A DNA stretch of 64,000 nucleotides. Source: Roseomonas gilardii subsp. gilardii. Lineage in GTDB: Bacteria > Pseudomonadota > Alphaproteobacteria > Acetobacterales > Acetobacteraceae. Location of the stretch: NCBI RefSeq assembly GCF_023078375.1, contig NZ_CP095555.1, positions 248,001 to 312,000 on the forward strand. The letters are read 5' to 3'. Below the pieces are notes generated by a model. It ran no database searches. It was not told the origin of the DNA and was given only the letters and a program-made list of their open reading frames with translations. Of the stretch, positions 18,146 to 27,933 are shown piece by piece; within the stretch, counting starts at the first letter, position 1, and the number at the start of each line of letters is the position of its first letter. The translations under genes and the position numbers were made by a program.

Positions 18146-18312
18146 GGCTGATTCCTCCGAATGGGCCCGTCATTGCGGGCCTTCGTTCTTGTTTCAGACC
18201 CGTATCAGCACAACCGATGCTGTGGGGCACGATGTCGCATCACAGGCTGCTGAGGCCGCTCCCCCGTGTCAAGCAGGCGCAGGGTTCGGCCCGGTATCAC
18301 CGTCACCGGCGA

Positions 18313-19266
18313 TCAGGCGGCCCTGTCCGTGCCCCGTTTCGGAAGGGTCATCAATCCGGAGACCTGCAACCGGACATTCTCCAGCAGCTTCGCCTTGGAA
18401 GCGCGTCCGGCATCGAGATGGCTCAGAAGCAGCCGCGCCGCTTCCTCCCGGTCTCCCTCCTCGATCCGGTCCAGGATCGCCAGATGCTCGGCCGACTGGG
18501 TGGCGAGCCGTTCCTGATCCAGCGCGATGACATAGCCGACCACCCGGCGAAGACGTGTCACCCGTAAACCGGCATCGGCGAAGAAGCGGTTGTTCGAGGC
18601 CTGCGTGATCGCCAGGTGGAATCCCGAATTCAACTCGAAGACCTCGCGGGGATTCGCCGAGGCGGGGTCTTCCAGCAGGCCCTGCTGCTCGCGCCGCAGG
18701 CGCGCCAGCACGAGAGGCGGCATCGAGAAGGCCGGGTCGAGCAGGGCGGCCGGCTCGATGGCCCGGCGGAAGCGATAGGATTCGTCATAGCTGTCCGGCC
18801 CGTCGATCAGCGCCAGGAAGCGCCAGTTGCCCGCCGGCGCGCGCTCGATCCAGCCCTCGCCCATGATCTGCAGCAGCACACGGTGCACGATGCCACGGGG
18901 CGCACCGTAACGCCGCATCAGCTCGGCTTCTCCCACCAGGTCCGGAAGGGCACCGCCGATGCGATCCCGGGCGACGCGCCAATAGAATTCCTCCGCATCG
19001 CCGGCCTCGCCATCCGCCGCCCCGATCTCCTCTCCGGCCCCCGGCAGGCGCCGGAGGCGCAGCCGCCCATTGGCCGACCGCTCCAGCACTCCGAGTTCCA
19101 GCAGGATCGGCAATGCCCCCCGCAAGGGCGTGCGGGAGGTGCCGACCGCCTGCGCCAGGGCATTCTCGCTCAGCGGCATCCCGGCCTCCGCGCCCGAGGC
19201 ACGCAGGTGATCGACGATGGCGCGCGCGAGATCGCGATGCAGGTCGGCGGCAGGCGGACGGGGCAT
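18313..19266 (-). CDS. GntR/FadR-type regulator with two winged helices and an FCD domain
   Basis: The 317-residue regulator has an N-terminal winged helix (about 8-72; PLSENALAQAVGTSRTPLRGAL). A second, poorer one lies at about 100-150 (LVGEAELMRRYGAPRGIVHRVLLQIMGEGWIE). The FCD ligand domain follows (about 160-300; FELNSGFHLAITQASNNRF and AEHLAILDRIEEGDREEA). Standard FadR/GntR proteins have only one HTH and about 220-250 residues. FCD domains bind carboxylates through a metal. The target is unknown; kdp genes upstream and a broken gene downstream give no clear hint. Confidence 0.85.
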   Translation of the reverse strand: MPRPPAADLHRDLARAIVDHLRASGAEAGMPLSENALAQAVGTSRTPLRGALPILLELGVLERSANGRLRLRRLPGAGEEIGAADGEAGDAEEFYWRVARDRIGGALPDLVGEAELMRRYGAPRGIVHRVLLQIMGEGWIERAPAGNWRFLALIDGPDSYDESYRFRRAIEPAALLDPAFSMPPLVLARLRREQQGLLEDPASANPREVFELNSGFHLAITQASNNRFFADAGLRVTRLRRVVGYVIALDQERLATQSAEHLAILDRIEEGDREEAARLLLSHLDAGRASKAKLLENVRLQVSGLMTLPKRGTDRAA

Positions 19267-19332
19267 GGGGAAAGGATAGCACGGTATCGGCCTATTCTAA
19301 CATCGGCCGCCCCGCACTCCTTCAAGGAGAGG

Positions 19333-19983
19333 TCAGCCCTGCCGGGCGACACTCTGCCCCGGTCCAGCACAGCCGCTTCCTGGAACCACACCAGCATGAT
19401 CCGCCGCGGCATCGAGCGCGAGGTTGAGGCGAAGCACGTTCACGCGCGGCGCACCGAGGAAGCCCAGCGCCGGCGCCGTGGTGTTCCTGGCCAGGATGGC
19501 ACAGACCTGATCCTCCGGCATGCCGCGCGCCTGTGCGACCCGCGCCACCTGGCGCACCGCGTTCTCGGGGCTGATATCGGGGTCGAGGCCGGAGCCGGAG
19601 GCCGTGACGGCATCCGCGGGCACGGGCCCGGGGCCGGCCGCCGCGACACGCTCGCGCACCGCGCCGATCAGCGCCTGGCTGGACGGTCCGCGCTGCGACG
19701 CCGCCGAGGATGCGGCGTTGTAGGGCGCGTCCACCGTCCGGCTGCTGTCCTGCGGATCGGGCGCTGTGGTGGCCGAGGGACGGCCATGGAAATAGCGGTC
19801 CCCGGTGAAGTTCTGCCCGATCAGGGCCGAGCCGATGACATGCCCGTCGCGCTGGATCAGGGACCCGCCGGCAGGACCGGGCAGGAGGGTGGTGGCGAGG
19901 CCGGTCATGACGGCCGGCATGGCCAGGCCCAGCAGCAGGGTGAAGCCGACGACCACGGTCACGGCAGGGCGAATTGGAGACAT
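19333..19983 (-). CDS. kdpC: Potassium-transporting ATPase subunit KdpC
   Basis: The 216-residue subunit has one N-terminal membrane helix (about 8-34). KdpC signatures follow: GSALIGQNFTGDRYFHGRPSA (about 51-71), SGSGLDPDISPENA and VNVLRLNLALD. KdpC stabilises the KdpA-KdpB complex of the high-affinity K+ pump. It starts three bases after the kdpB stop. The C-terminal tail (about 20 residues) is longer than usual. Confidence 0.93.
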   Translation of the reverse strand: MSPIRPAVTVVVGFTLLLGLAMPAVMTGLATTLLPGPAGGSLIQRDGHVIGSALIGQNFTGDRYFHGRPSATTAPDPQDSSRTVDAPYNAASSAASQRGPSSQALIGAVRERVAAAGPGPVPADAVTASGSGLDPDISPENAVRQVARVAQARGMPEDQVCAILARNTTAPALGFLGAPRVNVLRLNLALDAAADHAGVVPGSGCAGPGQSVARQG

Positions 19984-19986
19984 GGC

Positions 19987-22046
19987 TCAGGCGATCCCCA
20001 GCATCTGGAGGAAGAGGTCGATGATCTTGATCCCGGCGAAAGGCGCGACGATCCCGCCCACGCCATAGATCAGCAGGTTCCGGCGCAGCAGCGTCGCGGC
20101 GCCCGCCGGCCTGTAGCGCACGCCGCGCAGTGCCAGCGGCACCAGCGCCACGATGATCAGCGCATTGAAGATCACGGCGGACAGGATGGCGCTCTCCGGA
20201 CTCGCGAGCCGCATCACGTTCAGGGCCTGCAGCTCCGGATACTGGGTCATGAAGATCGCGGGCAGGATGGCGAAATACTTCGCCACGTCGTTCGAGATGG
20301 AGAAGGTGGTCAGCGCCCCCCGCGTGATGAGAAGCTGCTTGCCGATCTCCACCACCTCGATCAGCTTGGTCGGATCGCTGTCCAGATCCACCATGTTGCC
20401 CGCCTCGCGCGCCGCCTGGGTGCCGGTCTGCATGGCGAGGCCGACATCCGCCTGCGCCAGGGCGGGGGCATCGTTGGTGCCGTCGCCCGCCATGGCGACA
20501 AGGCGTCCTTCCCCCTGGGCCTTGCGGATATAGCCGAGCTTATCCTCCGGCGTGGCTTCGGCGATGAAGTCGTCCACACCGGCCTCGGCCGCGATGGCGG
20601 CGGCGGTCAGGCGGTTGTCGCCGGTCACCATCACCGTGCGGATGCCCATCTTGCGCAGCGCGGCGAAGCGCTCCCGCATCCCGGGCTTCACGATGTCCTT
20701 CAGCTCGATCGCACCCAGCAGGCGGCGGTCCCTGGCCACCACCAGCGGCGTGCCGCCCTGCCGCGCGATGCGCTCCACCGCCTCGCGAAGCGCGGAGGGG
20801 GGCTGGGCATCGAGCGCCCGGACGATGCTGTCCGAGGCCCCCTTGCGATAGCTGCCATCCGGCAAATCGAGCCCGGAGAGCCGCGTCTGGGCCGTGAAGG
20901 GCACCACCTTCGCCTCCGCCGGCAGGGCAGGCGGCACCACGCCATGGGCCTCGCGTGCGAAGGAGATGATCGAGCGGCCCTCCGGCGTCTCATCGGCCAG
21001 GGAGGACAGCATGGCCGCCTCGGCCAGCTCCTGCGTGGTCACGCCCGGAGCGGGGTGGAAGGCCGCGGCCTGCCGGTTGCCCAGGGTGATGGTGCCCGTC
21101 TTGTCCAGCAGCAGCACATCCACATCGCCCGCCGCCTCCACCGCGCGGCCGCTGGTCGCCATGACGTTGAAGCGGACGAGGCGGTCCATGCCGGCGATGC
21201 CGATGGCCGAGAGTAGCCCGCCGATGGTGGTCGGGATCAGCGTGACCAGCAGCGCGGCCAGCACGGGCACGGAGGGCGGGGCGCCGTTCCAGCTCGCCAG
21301 CCCCACCACGCTGGCCACGGCGATCAGGAAGATGATCGTCATGCCGGCGAGCAGGATGTCGAGCGCGATCTCGTTCGGCGTCTTCTGGCGCGAGGCACCC
21401 TCGACCAGCGAGATCATGCGGTCGATGAAGGTGGAACCCGGTGCCGCGGTGATGCGCACCACGATCCAGTCGGAAACCACCAGCGTCCCGCCCGTGACCG
21501 CCGAACGGTCGCCGCCGCTCTCGCGGATCACGGGCGCGCTCTCGCCGGTCACGGCGGCCTCGTTCACCGAGGCGATGCCCTGCACGACCTCGCCATCGGA
21601 GGGGACCAGGTCGCCCGCCTCGACCAGGACCAGCTCGCCCACGCGCAGCTCCGTCGCATGGCGGGGCTGCCAGAGGTTGCGGTCGTCGGCCCTCAGGAGA
21701 AGCTTCGCCTGGGTCTCGGTGCGTGCCCTGCGCAGGCTCTCCGCCCTGGCGCGCCCCGCCCTTCCGCCACCGCCTCGGCGAAGGTGGCGAACAGCACGGT
21801 GAACCAGAGCCACAGCGCGATGCCCGCCTGGAAGGCCCATGGCTCTCCCACGAAGGCGGCACGGGCCGCCAGCAGCGTGATCAGGATCGAGACGACCTCC
21901 GTCACGAAGATCACGGGATTCCGGATCAGCGTGGCGGGATTCAGCTTGCGGAAGGCATCCGCGACCGCCCGGGGCAGCAGCGCCGTGTCGAGCAGGATCG
22001 GCTGGGGGCGCGTGGATGCACCCGTGCCAGTGGTGGTGTCGAGCAT
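19987..22046 (-). pseudogene. kdpB: Potassium-transporting P-type ATPase subunit KdpB, one frameshift
   Basis: This is the catalytic P-type ATPase subunit of the Kdp pump. The N-terminus is read from ATG 22046 ([14 protein letters not shown]) to AEAVAEGRG. The remainder resumes in another frame at [16 protein letters not shown] and runs to 19987. The break lies at about 21748-21756. The span of 2060 bases is one short of a multiple of three, so one base is missing. Otherwise all motifs are present: TGES, DKTGT (phosphorylated Asp), and [10 protein letters not shown]. The restored protein would have about 686 residues, normal for KdpB. Either a sequencing error or a real null mutation. Confidence 0.9.
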
Positions 22047-22057
22047 CTGGATGCGCC

Positions 22058-23755
22058 TCAGAAGGTCTTGCCGGCGAGCAGGGTGAAGTGCTCGGCGATC
22101 GGACCGAGGGTGAGGGAAGGGAGGAACTGCAGGCCGCCCAGGATCAGGATCACGCTGGCCAGGAGGCCCGCGAAGAGCAGGCCATGCGTCGGGAAGGTCC
22201 CCGCGCCTTCGGGCGCGCGCGGCTTGGCGGCCAGCGAGCCGGCGATGGCCATGACCGGCACCACATAGGCGAAGCGGCCGAGCATCATGGCGATGCCGAG
22301 CGTCAGGTCCAGCCAGGGCGTATCGGCGGCGAGGCCACCGAAGGCGGAACCGTTGTTGCCGGTTGCCGAGCTGTACGCATAGAGCATCTCGGTCAGCCCA
22401 TGCGGCCCGGCATTCGCGATCGAGGACGTCGCCGCCGGCAGCACCACGGACAAGGCGGTGAAGCCCAGGATCACCGTGGGCAGGATCAGCACGGCGAGCA
22501 TCGCCAGCTTGATCTCGCGCGCCTGTACCTTCTTGCCCAGGTATTCCGGCGTGCGCCCGACCATCAGGCCGGCCACGAAGACGGCGAGCAGGGCGAAGAC
22601 CAGGATGCCATAGAGCCCCGATCCGGCACCGCCCGGCAGCACCTCGCCCAGTTGGATCAGGAACAGGGGCATCAGCCCGCCCAGCGGCATGAAGCTGTCG
22701 AACATGGCGTTCACCGCGCCGCAGGAAACACCCGTGGTGGTGGCGCTGAAAAGCGCGACGAGCGGCATGCCGAAGCGGATGTCCTTGCCCTCCATGTTGC
22801 CCATGGCCGGATCGACGCCCAGCGCGGTCAGCAAGGGGTTGCCCGCGGCCTCGGCCGCATAGATGGCGGCGGTGGCGGCAACCACGAAGCCCAGCATCAC
22901 CAGCAGGAGCACGCGGCCCTGGCGGATATCGCCCACGATCCGCCCGAAGGTCAGGCAGAGGGCGAAGGGAATGACCGACTGGGCCCAAATCTGCAACGCG
23001 GTGGCCAGCGCGTCGGGCCCTTCGAAGGGATGCACCGAGTTCACGCCGAAGAAGCCGCCGCCATTGGTGCCGAGATGCTTGATGGCGACCTGGAACGCCA
23101 CCGGGCCGAGAGGGATGGTCTGCTGCGCACCTTCGAGCGTCGTCGCCGTGACGTAATCCGAGAAGGTCTGCGGCATGCCGAGCGCGACGAAGGCCATGCC
23201 CAGCACGATGGCCAGGGGCAGGAGGACATAGAGGGTGATACGGATGAAGTCGGCCCAGAAATTCCCGAGCTCGCGCAGGCCCCCGCGTGCGAAGGCGCGG
23301 GAAACGGCGAGCGCCAGCGCGACACCGGTCGAGCCCGAGAGGAAGTTCTGCACCGTGAGGCCTGCCATCTGCGACAGGTAGGAAGCGGCCGCCTCGCCCG
23401 AATAGGCTTGCCAGTTCGTGTTCGTCACGAAGCTGACCGCCGTGTTGAAGGCGAGCCAGGTGGACATGCCGGGGAAGCCCTGCGGGTTCAGCGGCAACAG
23501 GCCCTGCAGGCGCAGGATGGCGAAGAGCAGCACGAAACCCGCGGCGTTGGCGGACAGCATGGCCAGCGCATAGGCTTTCCAGTCCTGGCCGCGCTCAGGG
23601 TCGATGCCGCCGGCGCGGTAGAAGAGCGCTTCCACAGGCCGCAGCCAGGTCACACGGCCATCCGCGACGGCCACCATATAGCGCCCGAGCGGCACCGCGG
23701 CCGCGACAATGCAGGCGAGGACGAGCGCGATCTGTGCCCAGCCGATGAGTGTCAT
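22058..23755 (-). CDS. kdpA: Potassium-transporting ATPase subunit KdpA
   Basis: The 565-residue channel-like subunit carries the four selectivity-filter-like loops, including [14 protein letters not shown] (about 108-121), [15 protein letters not shown] (about 228-242), [16 protein letters not shown] and [16 protein letters not shown]. It binds and passes K+ in the Kdp complex. About ten membrane helices are visible. It follows kdpF after four bases. Confidence 0.95.
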   Translation of the reverse strand: MTLIGWAQIALVLACIVAAAVPLGRYMVAVADGRVTWLRPVEALFYRAGGIDPERGQDWKAYALAMLSANAAGFVLLFAILRLQGLLPLNPQGFPGMSTWLAFNTAVSFVTNTNWQAYSGEAAASYLSQMAGLTVQNFLSGSTGVALALAVSRAFARGGLRELGNFWADFIRITLYVLLPLAIVLGMAFVALGMPQTFSDYVTATTLEGAQQTIPLGPVAFQVAIKHLGTNGGGFFGVNSVHPFEGPDALATALQIWAQSVIPFALCLTFGRIVGDIRQGRVLLLVMLGFVVAATAAIYAAEAAGNPLLTALGVDPAMGNMEGKDIRFGMPLVALFSATTTGVSCGAVNAMFDSFMPLGGLMPLFLIQLGEVLPGGAGSGLYGILVFALLAVFVAGLMVGRTPEYLGKKVQAREIKLAMLAVLILPTVILGFTALSVVLPAATSSIANAGPHGLTEMLYAYSSATGNNGSAFGGLAADTPWLDLTLGIAMMLGRFAYVVPVMAIAGSLAAKPRAPEGAGTFPTHGLLFAGLLASVILILGGLQFLPSLTLGPIAEHFTLLAGKTF

Positions 23756-23759
23756 GGAA

Positions 23760-23846
23760 TCAAAGGTCCTCGGGGCGCAGGAGCGCCCATAACAGATAGA
23801 CCAGCAGCCCGGCCGAGACGGCGCCGCCCAGGATCAGGTCGAGCAT
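23760..23846 (-). CDS. kdpF: Potassium-transporting ATPase small subunit KdpF
   Basis: A 28-residue hydrophobic peptide that reads [17 protein letters not shown] then [11 protein letters not shown]. The one-helix layout and ending PE(D/R)L are typical of KdpF, and it lies directly before kdpA. KdpF is a lipid-like stabiliser of KdpFABC. Confidence 0.88.
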   Translation of the reverse strand: MLDLILGGAVSAGLLVYLLWALLRPEDL

Positions 23847-23852
23847 GACGCG

Positions 23853-23936
23853 TCAGATCCGGTCGCAACCGTATACATAGGCCGCCAGCACCGCGAAGAT
23901 TCCGAGGCCGAGGGCAAGGACGAGAAGGTCGTTCAT
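23853..23936 (-). CDS. 27-residue membrane peptide leading the kdp operon
   Basis: The ORF begins MNDLLVLALGLGIFAVLAAY and ends VYGCDRI. It is one hydrophobic helix followed by a charged end. Tiny ORFs of this kind precede kdpF in other proteobacteria but have no agreed name or function. The ATG is preceded by AGGGA at a usable distance, and the stop is six bases before kdpF. It could be a second KdpF-like subunit or a leader peptide. Confidence 0.6.
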   Translation of the reverse strand: MNDLLVLALGLGIFAVLAAYVYGCDRI

Positions 23937-24076
23937 GTTCCGGTTTCCCTGGTCGGCGAGCAGCCGACATCAGGCGAAGTCAATGGAAAAACGAACGTAA
24001 AGACACCATTCGAGATTTCGGCGGAGATCGTAAAAAGCGCATAAACACCCATGGAACACCGCCGGAGAACCAGCGG

Positions 24077-24095
24077 TTTTTATGGATTTTTTATG
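24077..24095. promoter_or_regulatory. Direct T-rich repeats, probable KdpE binding site
   Basis: TTTTTATG at 24077-24084 and TTTTTTATG at 24087-24095 end 11 bases apart, about one helical turn. This is the spacing and base composition expected for an OmpR/PhoB-family regulator such as KdpE. A further TTTTACACCC lies at 24122-24131. The element sits in the divergent region between the kdp operon and the plus-strand genes that include kdpDE. Binding is inferred. Confidence 0.5.
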
Positions 24096-24175
24096 CTCCC
24101 GGGATGATTGGATGATCGTGCTTTTACACCCTTCGCCACAAAGCATGGGGAGGCCAAGGGTCAGGAAGGTTCGCC

Positions 24176-24463
24176 ATGTCATCCATGATCTCGAACCGGC
24201 TGGAGAGCCTCCGCGGAGAATCGCTCCAGGACCTCGCCGGACGCCGCCGGAACCTTCTGCGCCGGCTCGGCGCGGGGGCGGTGGTGATGGCCACCCTGTG
24301 CATGCTCTTCGCCTGGAGCTTCGTCGGCTCCCTGTTCATGGGCCTGCGGACACCGGCGACATCCCAGCCGCGCATGGTCGTCCTGTGGCTTTGCGTGGCG
24401 GCGGGCATCATCCTGGGCGGCTTCGTCGGGGAACTGCTTGTGCTGGCACGCTCGAAGGAGTGA
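24176..24463 (+). CDS. Small two-helix membrane protein beside kdpD
   Basis: This 95-residue protein is not recognised. It has a basic N-terminal half (about 1-30) and two membrane helices: about 31-55 (GAGAVVMATLCMLFAWSFVG) and about 67-90 (VVLWLCVAAGIILGGFVGEL). It ends LARSKE. It lies 38 bases before kdpD and faces away from the kdp structural genes. It may be co-transcribed with kdpDE; a role in K+ response is inference from place only. Confidence 0.65.
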   Translation: MSSMISNRLESLRGESLQDLAGRRRNLLRRLGAGAVVMATLCMLFAWSFVGSLFMGLRTPATSQPRMVVLWLCVAAGIILGGFVGELLVLARSKE

Positions 24464-24500
24464 TCCTCGGCACGGCAATCCCCCCGGGCCCGTATTCCAG

Positions 24501-27206
24501 ATGATGAGAGATGCAGGGACAGGAAGCGGCGAACCCGCCAGACCCGATCCCGATGCGCTGCTGGCCCTGGTGCATCAGGAGAGCCGGGGCAGGCTGAAGG
24601 TCTTCCTCGGCGCGGCGCCGGGTGTCGGCAAGACCTACGAAATGCTGACGGAAGCCCGCCGGCGCGCCCTGGGTGGCGCCGATGTGGTGGTCGGCCTGGT
24701 GGAAACCCATGGCCGGGCGGAGACGGCGGCCCAGCTCGCCGGGCTGGAAGTCCTGCCGCGCGCCAACCTTCCCCATCGTGGTCAGATGCTGAGCGAGTTC
24801 GACCTGGATGCCGCGCTCGCGCGCCACCCCGCCATCCTGGTGCTCGACGAACTGCCACACAGCAACGCGCCCGGCAGCCGCCACCCAAAGCGCTGGCAGG
24901 ACGTGGAGGAACTGCGCGCCGCCGGTATCGAGGTCTGGACCGCCATGAATGTCCAGCACCTCGAAAGCCTGTCGGAGACCGTGGCCCGCATCACCGGCGT
25001 GCGCGTGGCCGAGACGGTCCCGGACCATGTGCTGGCCGGCGCGGATGCGGTGGAGCTGATCGATATCCCGCCGGCCGAGCTGCTGGAGCGGATGCGGCAG
25101 GGCAAGGTGTACCGCCCCGATCAGGCGGCGCGGGCCCTGAAAGGGTTCTTCCGGGAGGGCAATCTCGCCGCCCTGCGCGAGATGGCGCTCCGCCGCACGG
25201 CCGAGCGCGTGGATGCCGACGTCACCGGCTACATGCAGGCCAATGCCATCGCCGGCCCCTGGCCCGCGGGCGACAGGGTCATGGTCCTCGTGGGCGCCGG
25301 GCCGGAGGCCGAGACGGTGGTCCGGCAGGCCCGCCGCATCGCGGACGCATTGCGGGCGCCCTTGGTGGCCCTGCACATCGAGCGCTCGGGCGAGGCCGGG
25401 GGCGACCCTTCCCAGGCGCTGCGCCTCGCGGAGTCACTCGGGGCCGAAACCGATACGATGGTCGAAACCGACCTGCCCCGCGCCGTCCTGAAGGCGGCAT
25501 ACGCGCGGAACGTCACGCATCTCGTCATCGGCCGTGGCCGCCCGGCCTTCTGGCGGCGCCTGACCGGGCGCACGCTCGCGGCGGCCCTGATGCGGCGCGC
25601 CACGGATTTCACGCTGCACATGGTCCCCAGCCCCAGCGAGGCTGGGCGCCCGAAACCCGTCGCGGAACGGCGCCGCTACCCCGCCTGGCTCGGCTGGGCC
25701 GGCGTGGCGGTCTGCGTCCCGGCCGCGACAGGGATCGCCTTCGCCCTGGACGGGCGGGTGACCGAGGGGTCGCTCGGCATGGTCTACCTCGCCACCACCG
25801 TGGCCGCCGCGGTCGGGTTCGGCCCCCTGCACGGCTTCGCCACCGCGATCCTCTCCTTCCTGCTCTGGAACTTCCTCTTCATCGAACCGCGCTACACCCT
25901 GACCATCGACGGCCCGCAGGAAGTGGTCGGGGCCGTGGTCTTCGGCCTGGTGGCCCTGCTGCTCGCGGGCACGGCGGGGCGGCTCGGGCAGACCGTCCGC
26001 ATCGCCCAGGCCCGGGTCTTCGGGCTCCGGCGCCTGGTGGAGTTCAGCCGCCGCCTCGGCGCCCCCATGGACCGGGGCTCCCTCCTGTCCCTGATCGCCG
26101 AGGAGGCCGAGCGGGTTTCCGGCTGCTCCTGCTGCGTCCTCATGCCGCTTTCGGGCGAGGACCTGCCAGGGCTGGGCCTGCCGCGCGAGCGGAGGCCGGA
26201 CGATACCGACCTGATCCTCCGGGCGGCGGCACCCTCCTCGGCCGAGCCCGACGACGCCTCCATGGCCGCCGCGCGCTGGGCCTATGCCAAGGGCAGGCCG
26301 ACAGGCTGGGGGACGGATACCCTGCCGGCGGCGCTCTGGCAGTTCCAGCCCTTGCCCAACGGCCAGGGCATCGCGGGCGTGGTGGGGATCCGCTTCGCGG
26401 ATCGTTCGGAACCCCTCGACAGCGAGCGGTCCCGGACACTGACCGCGCTGATCGAGCAGGCCGCCGTCGCCCTGGAACGGGCGGAACTGATGGAGGACCG
26501 GGCGCGGGGCGCCATGCGCGCGGAAGCGGATGCGCTGCGGACGACGCTGCTCACCTCGCTCGGCCACGACCTCCGCACGCCGCTGACCAGCATCAGAGGA
26601 TCGCTGGAAACGCTGCGGACGATGGGGGAGGCGCTGTCCCCGGCCGCGCGGGCGGACCTCATCCTGGCAGCCGAGGAGGAAACGGAGCGCCTGGGCCGCT
26701 TCGCGTCCAATATCCTCGACATGGTCCGGCTGGAAAGCGGACAGGTCTCCCTGCGGCGCGAAGCGGTGGACCTGCCTTCCGCCCTGGAAACCGCGGTGGC
26801 GCGGGCGGAACATGCGACGGGGCGCCGGGTGGAACGGCGCATCGGCCCACGCCTGCCGGAACCGTCCCTGGACCCGGTCCTGTTCGATCAGGTCCTCGGC
26901 AACCTGCTCGACAACGCGATGAAGTTCTCGGGGTCGAAGGGGCGCGTCGCCGTGGCCGCGCAACGCCTCGGCGCCAATGTGTCGGTCTCCATCGAGGATG
27001 ACGGCCCCGGCATCCCGCGCGAGGATCTCGCGCGGGTCTTCGATCCCTTCTTCCGCGCCTCGCGCACCGACCGGATCGCGGCCGGCAGCGGCCTGGGCCT
27101 CGCCATCGCGCGCGGTTTGACCCAGGCCATGGGGGGAGAGATCCTGGCGGAGAGCCCCATCCAGGATGGGCACGGCACGCGTCTCACATTGCGGTTTCCG
27201 GCATGA
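24501..27206 (+). CDS. kdpD: Turgor/potassium sensor histidine kinase KdpD
   Basis: The 901-residue kinase has the full KdpD order. The KdpD domain has Walker A GAAPGVGKT (37-45) and a Walker B-like ILVLDELPHSNAPGSRHPKRW. A universal-stress-like domain follows, then four membrane helices (DUF4118; about 395-500), a GAF domain and the kinase core. The phosphorylated His is in SLGHDLRTPLTSIRG (about 688), with an N-box NLLDNAMKFS and G-boxes after it. It senses K+ limitation and phosphorylates KdpE. ATG 24501 or 24504 may be used. The stop overlaps kdpE (ATGA). Confidence 0.95.
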   Translation: MMRDAGTGSGEPARPDPDALLALVHQESRGRLKVFLGAAPGVGKTYEMLTEARRRALGGADVVVGLVETHGRAETAAQLAGLEVLPRANLPHRGQMLSEFDLDAALARHPAILVLDELPHSNAPGSRHPKRWQDVEELRAAGIEVWTAMNVQHLESLSETVARITGVRVAETVPDHVLAGADAVELIDIPPAELLERMRQGKVYRPDQAARALKGFFREGNLAALREMALRRTAERVDADVTGYMQANAIAGPWPAGDRVMVLVGAGPEAETVVRQARRIADALRAPLVALHIERSGEAGGDPSQALRLAESLGAETDTMVETDLPRAVLKAAYARNVTHLVIGRGRPAFWRRLTGRTLAAALMRRATDFTLHMVPSPSEAGRPKPVAERRRYPAWLGWAGVAVCVPAATGIAFALDGRVTEGSLGMVYLATTVAAAVGFGPLHGFATAILSFLLWNFLFIEPRYTLTIDGPQEVVGAVVFGLVALLLAGTAGRLGQTVRIAQARVFGLRRLVEFSRRLGAPMDRGSLLSLIAEEAERVSGCSCCVLMPLSGEDLPGLGLPRERRPDDTDLILRAAAPSSAEPDDASMAAARWAYAKGRPTGWGTDTLPAALWQFQPLPNGQGIAGVVGIRFADRSEPLDSERSRTLTALIEQAAVALERAELMEDRARGAMRAEADALRTTLLTSLGHDLRTPLTSIRGSLETLRTMGEALSPAARADLILAAEEETERLGRFASNILDMVRLESGQVSLRREAVDLPSALETAVARAEHATGRRVERRIGPRLPEPSLDPVLFDQVLGNLLDNAMKFSGSKGRVAVAAQRLGANVSVSIEDDGPGIPREDLARVFDPFFRASRTDRIAAGSGLGLAIARGLTQAMGGEILAESPIQDGHGTRLTLRFPA

Positions 27207-27916
27207 GCAATCCCCCGCCCGATCTGTCCTCCCCCCGTGTCCTGGTGATCGACGACGAACCGCAGATCCATCGCTTCCTGGGGCCGGCCCTCGCGGCCTC
27301 CGGCTATGCCCCCATCCAGGCGGAAAACGCCGCCGCCGGCCTCCATATGGCGGCCACGCAATCGCCCTCCGCCGTGCTGCTGGACCTCGGCCTGCCGGAC
27401 CTGGACGGACAGGAGGTGATCCCCAGGCTCCGCGCCTTCAGCACCGCGCCCATCATCGTGCTGTCCGCCCGCGACGGGGAAATGGCCAAGGTGGCGGCCC
27501 TGGACGCCGGCGCGGATGATTTCGTCGAGAAACCCTTCGCGCTCGCCGAACTGCTCGCCCGCCTCCGGGCCGCGCTCCGGCGTGCCGCCGCGGCGGCGGG
27601 GCAGGATGCGCCCTCGGCGACCGTCCGGATCGGCCAGCTCGAGATGGACTTCGCCGCCAGGACCGCAACGGTGGCCGGCGTGGCACTCAGGCTGACGCCC
27701 CGCGAATGGGATCTCCTGGCCGCCCTGGCGAGAGCCGGGGTCAGCCGCGTGGTGACCCAGCGCCAGCTCCTTTCGGCGGTCTGGGGGCCGGGCCATGCCG
27801 AGAGCCCGCAATATCTGCGCGTCTATATCGGGCATCTGCGCCAGAAGCTCGGCGAAGCCGCCACGCTGATCCGGACGGAGCCCGGTGTCGGCTACCGGCT
27901 CGGCCCCGCGGAATAG
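27203..27916 (+). CDS. kdpE: Response regulator KdpE, OmpR family
   Basis: The 237-residue regulator has a receiver domain with acidic pocket VIDDE (15-19), phospho-acceptor Asp61 (LLDLGLPDLDG) and Lys110 (VEKPF). A winged-helix OmpR domain follows (about 140-235; LTPREWDLLAALARAG and QYLRVYIGHLRQKLG). It should activate kdpFABC. It overlaps kdpD by four bases. A weak taggc/gccta hairpin follows the stop. Confidence 0.95.
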   Translation: MSNPPPDLSSPRVLVIDDEPQIHRFLGPALAASGYAPIQAENAAAGLHMAATQSPSAVLLDLGLPDLDGQEVIPRLRAFSTAPIIVLSARDGEMAKVAALDAGADDFVEKPFALAELLARLRAALRRAAAAAGQDAPSATVRIGQLEMDFAARTATVAGVALRLTPREWDLLAALARAGVSRVVTQRQLLSAVWGPGHAESPQYLRVYIGHLRQKLGEAATLIRTEPGVGYRLGPAE

Positions 27917-27933
27917 GCCCGAAGAGCCTATGG

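Noticed and set aside
18616-21216. Plus-strand open frame of 866 codons
   Set aside because: Antisense to GntR, kdpC and kdpB; its composition (Gly/Arg/Gln/His-rich) is that of a shadow frame.
22016-23848. Plus-strand open frame of 610 codons
   Set aside because: Antisense to kdpA and kdpB, with shadow-type composition.
27905-27925. Terminator after kdpE
   Set aside because: The taggc/gccta stem is only five base pairs and has no T tract.
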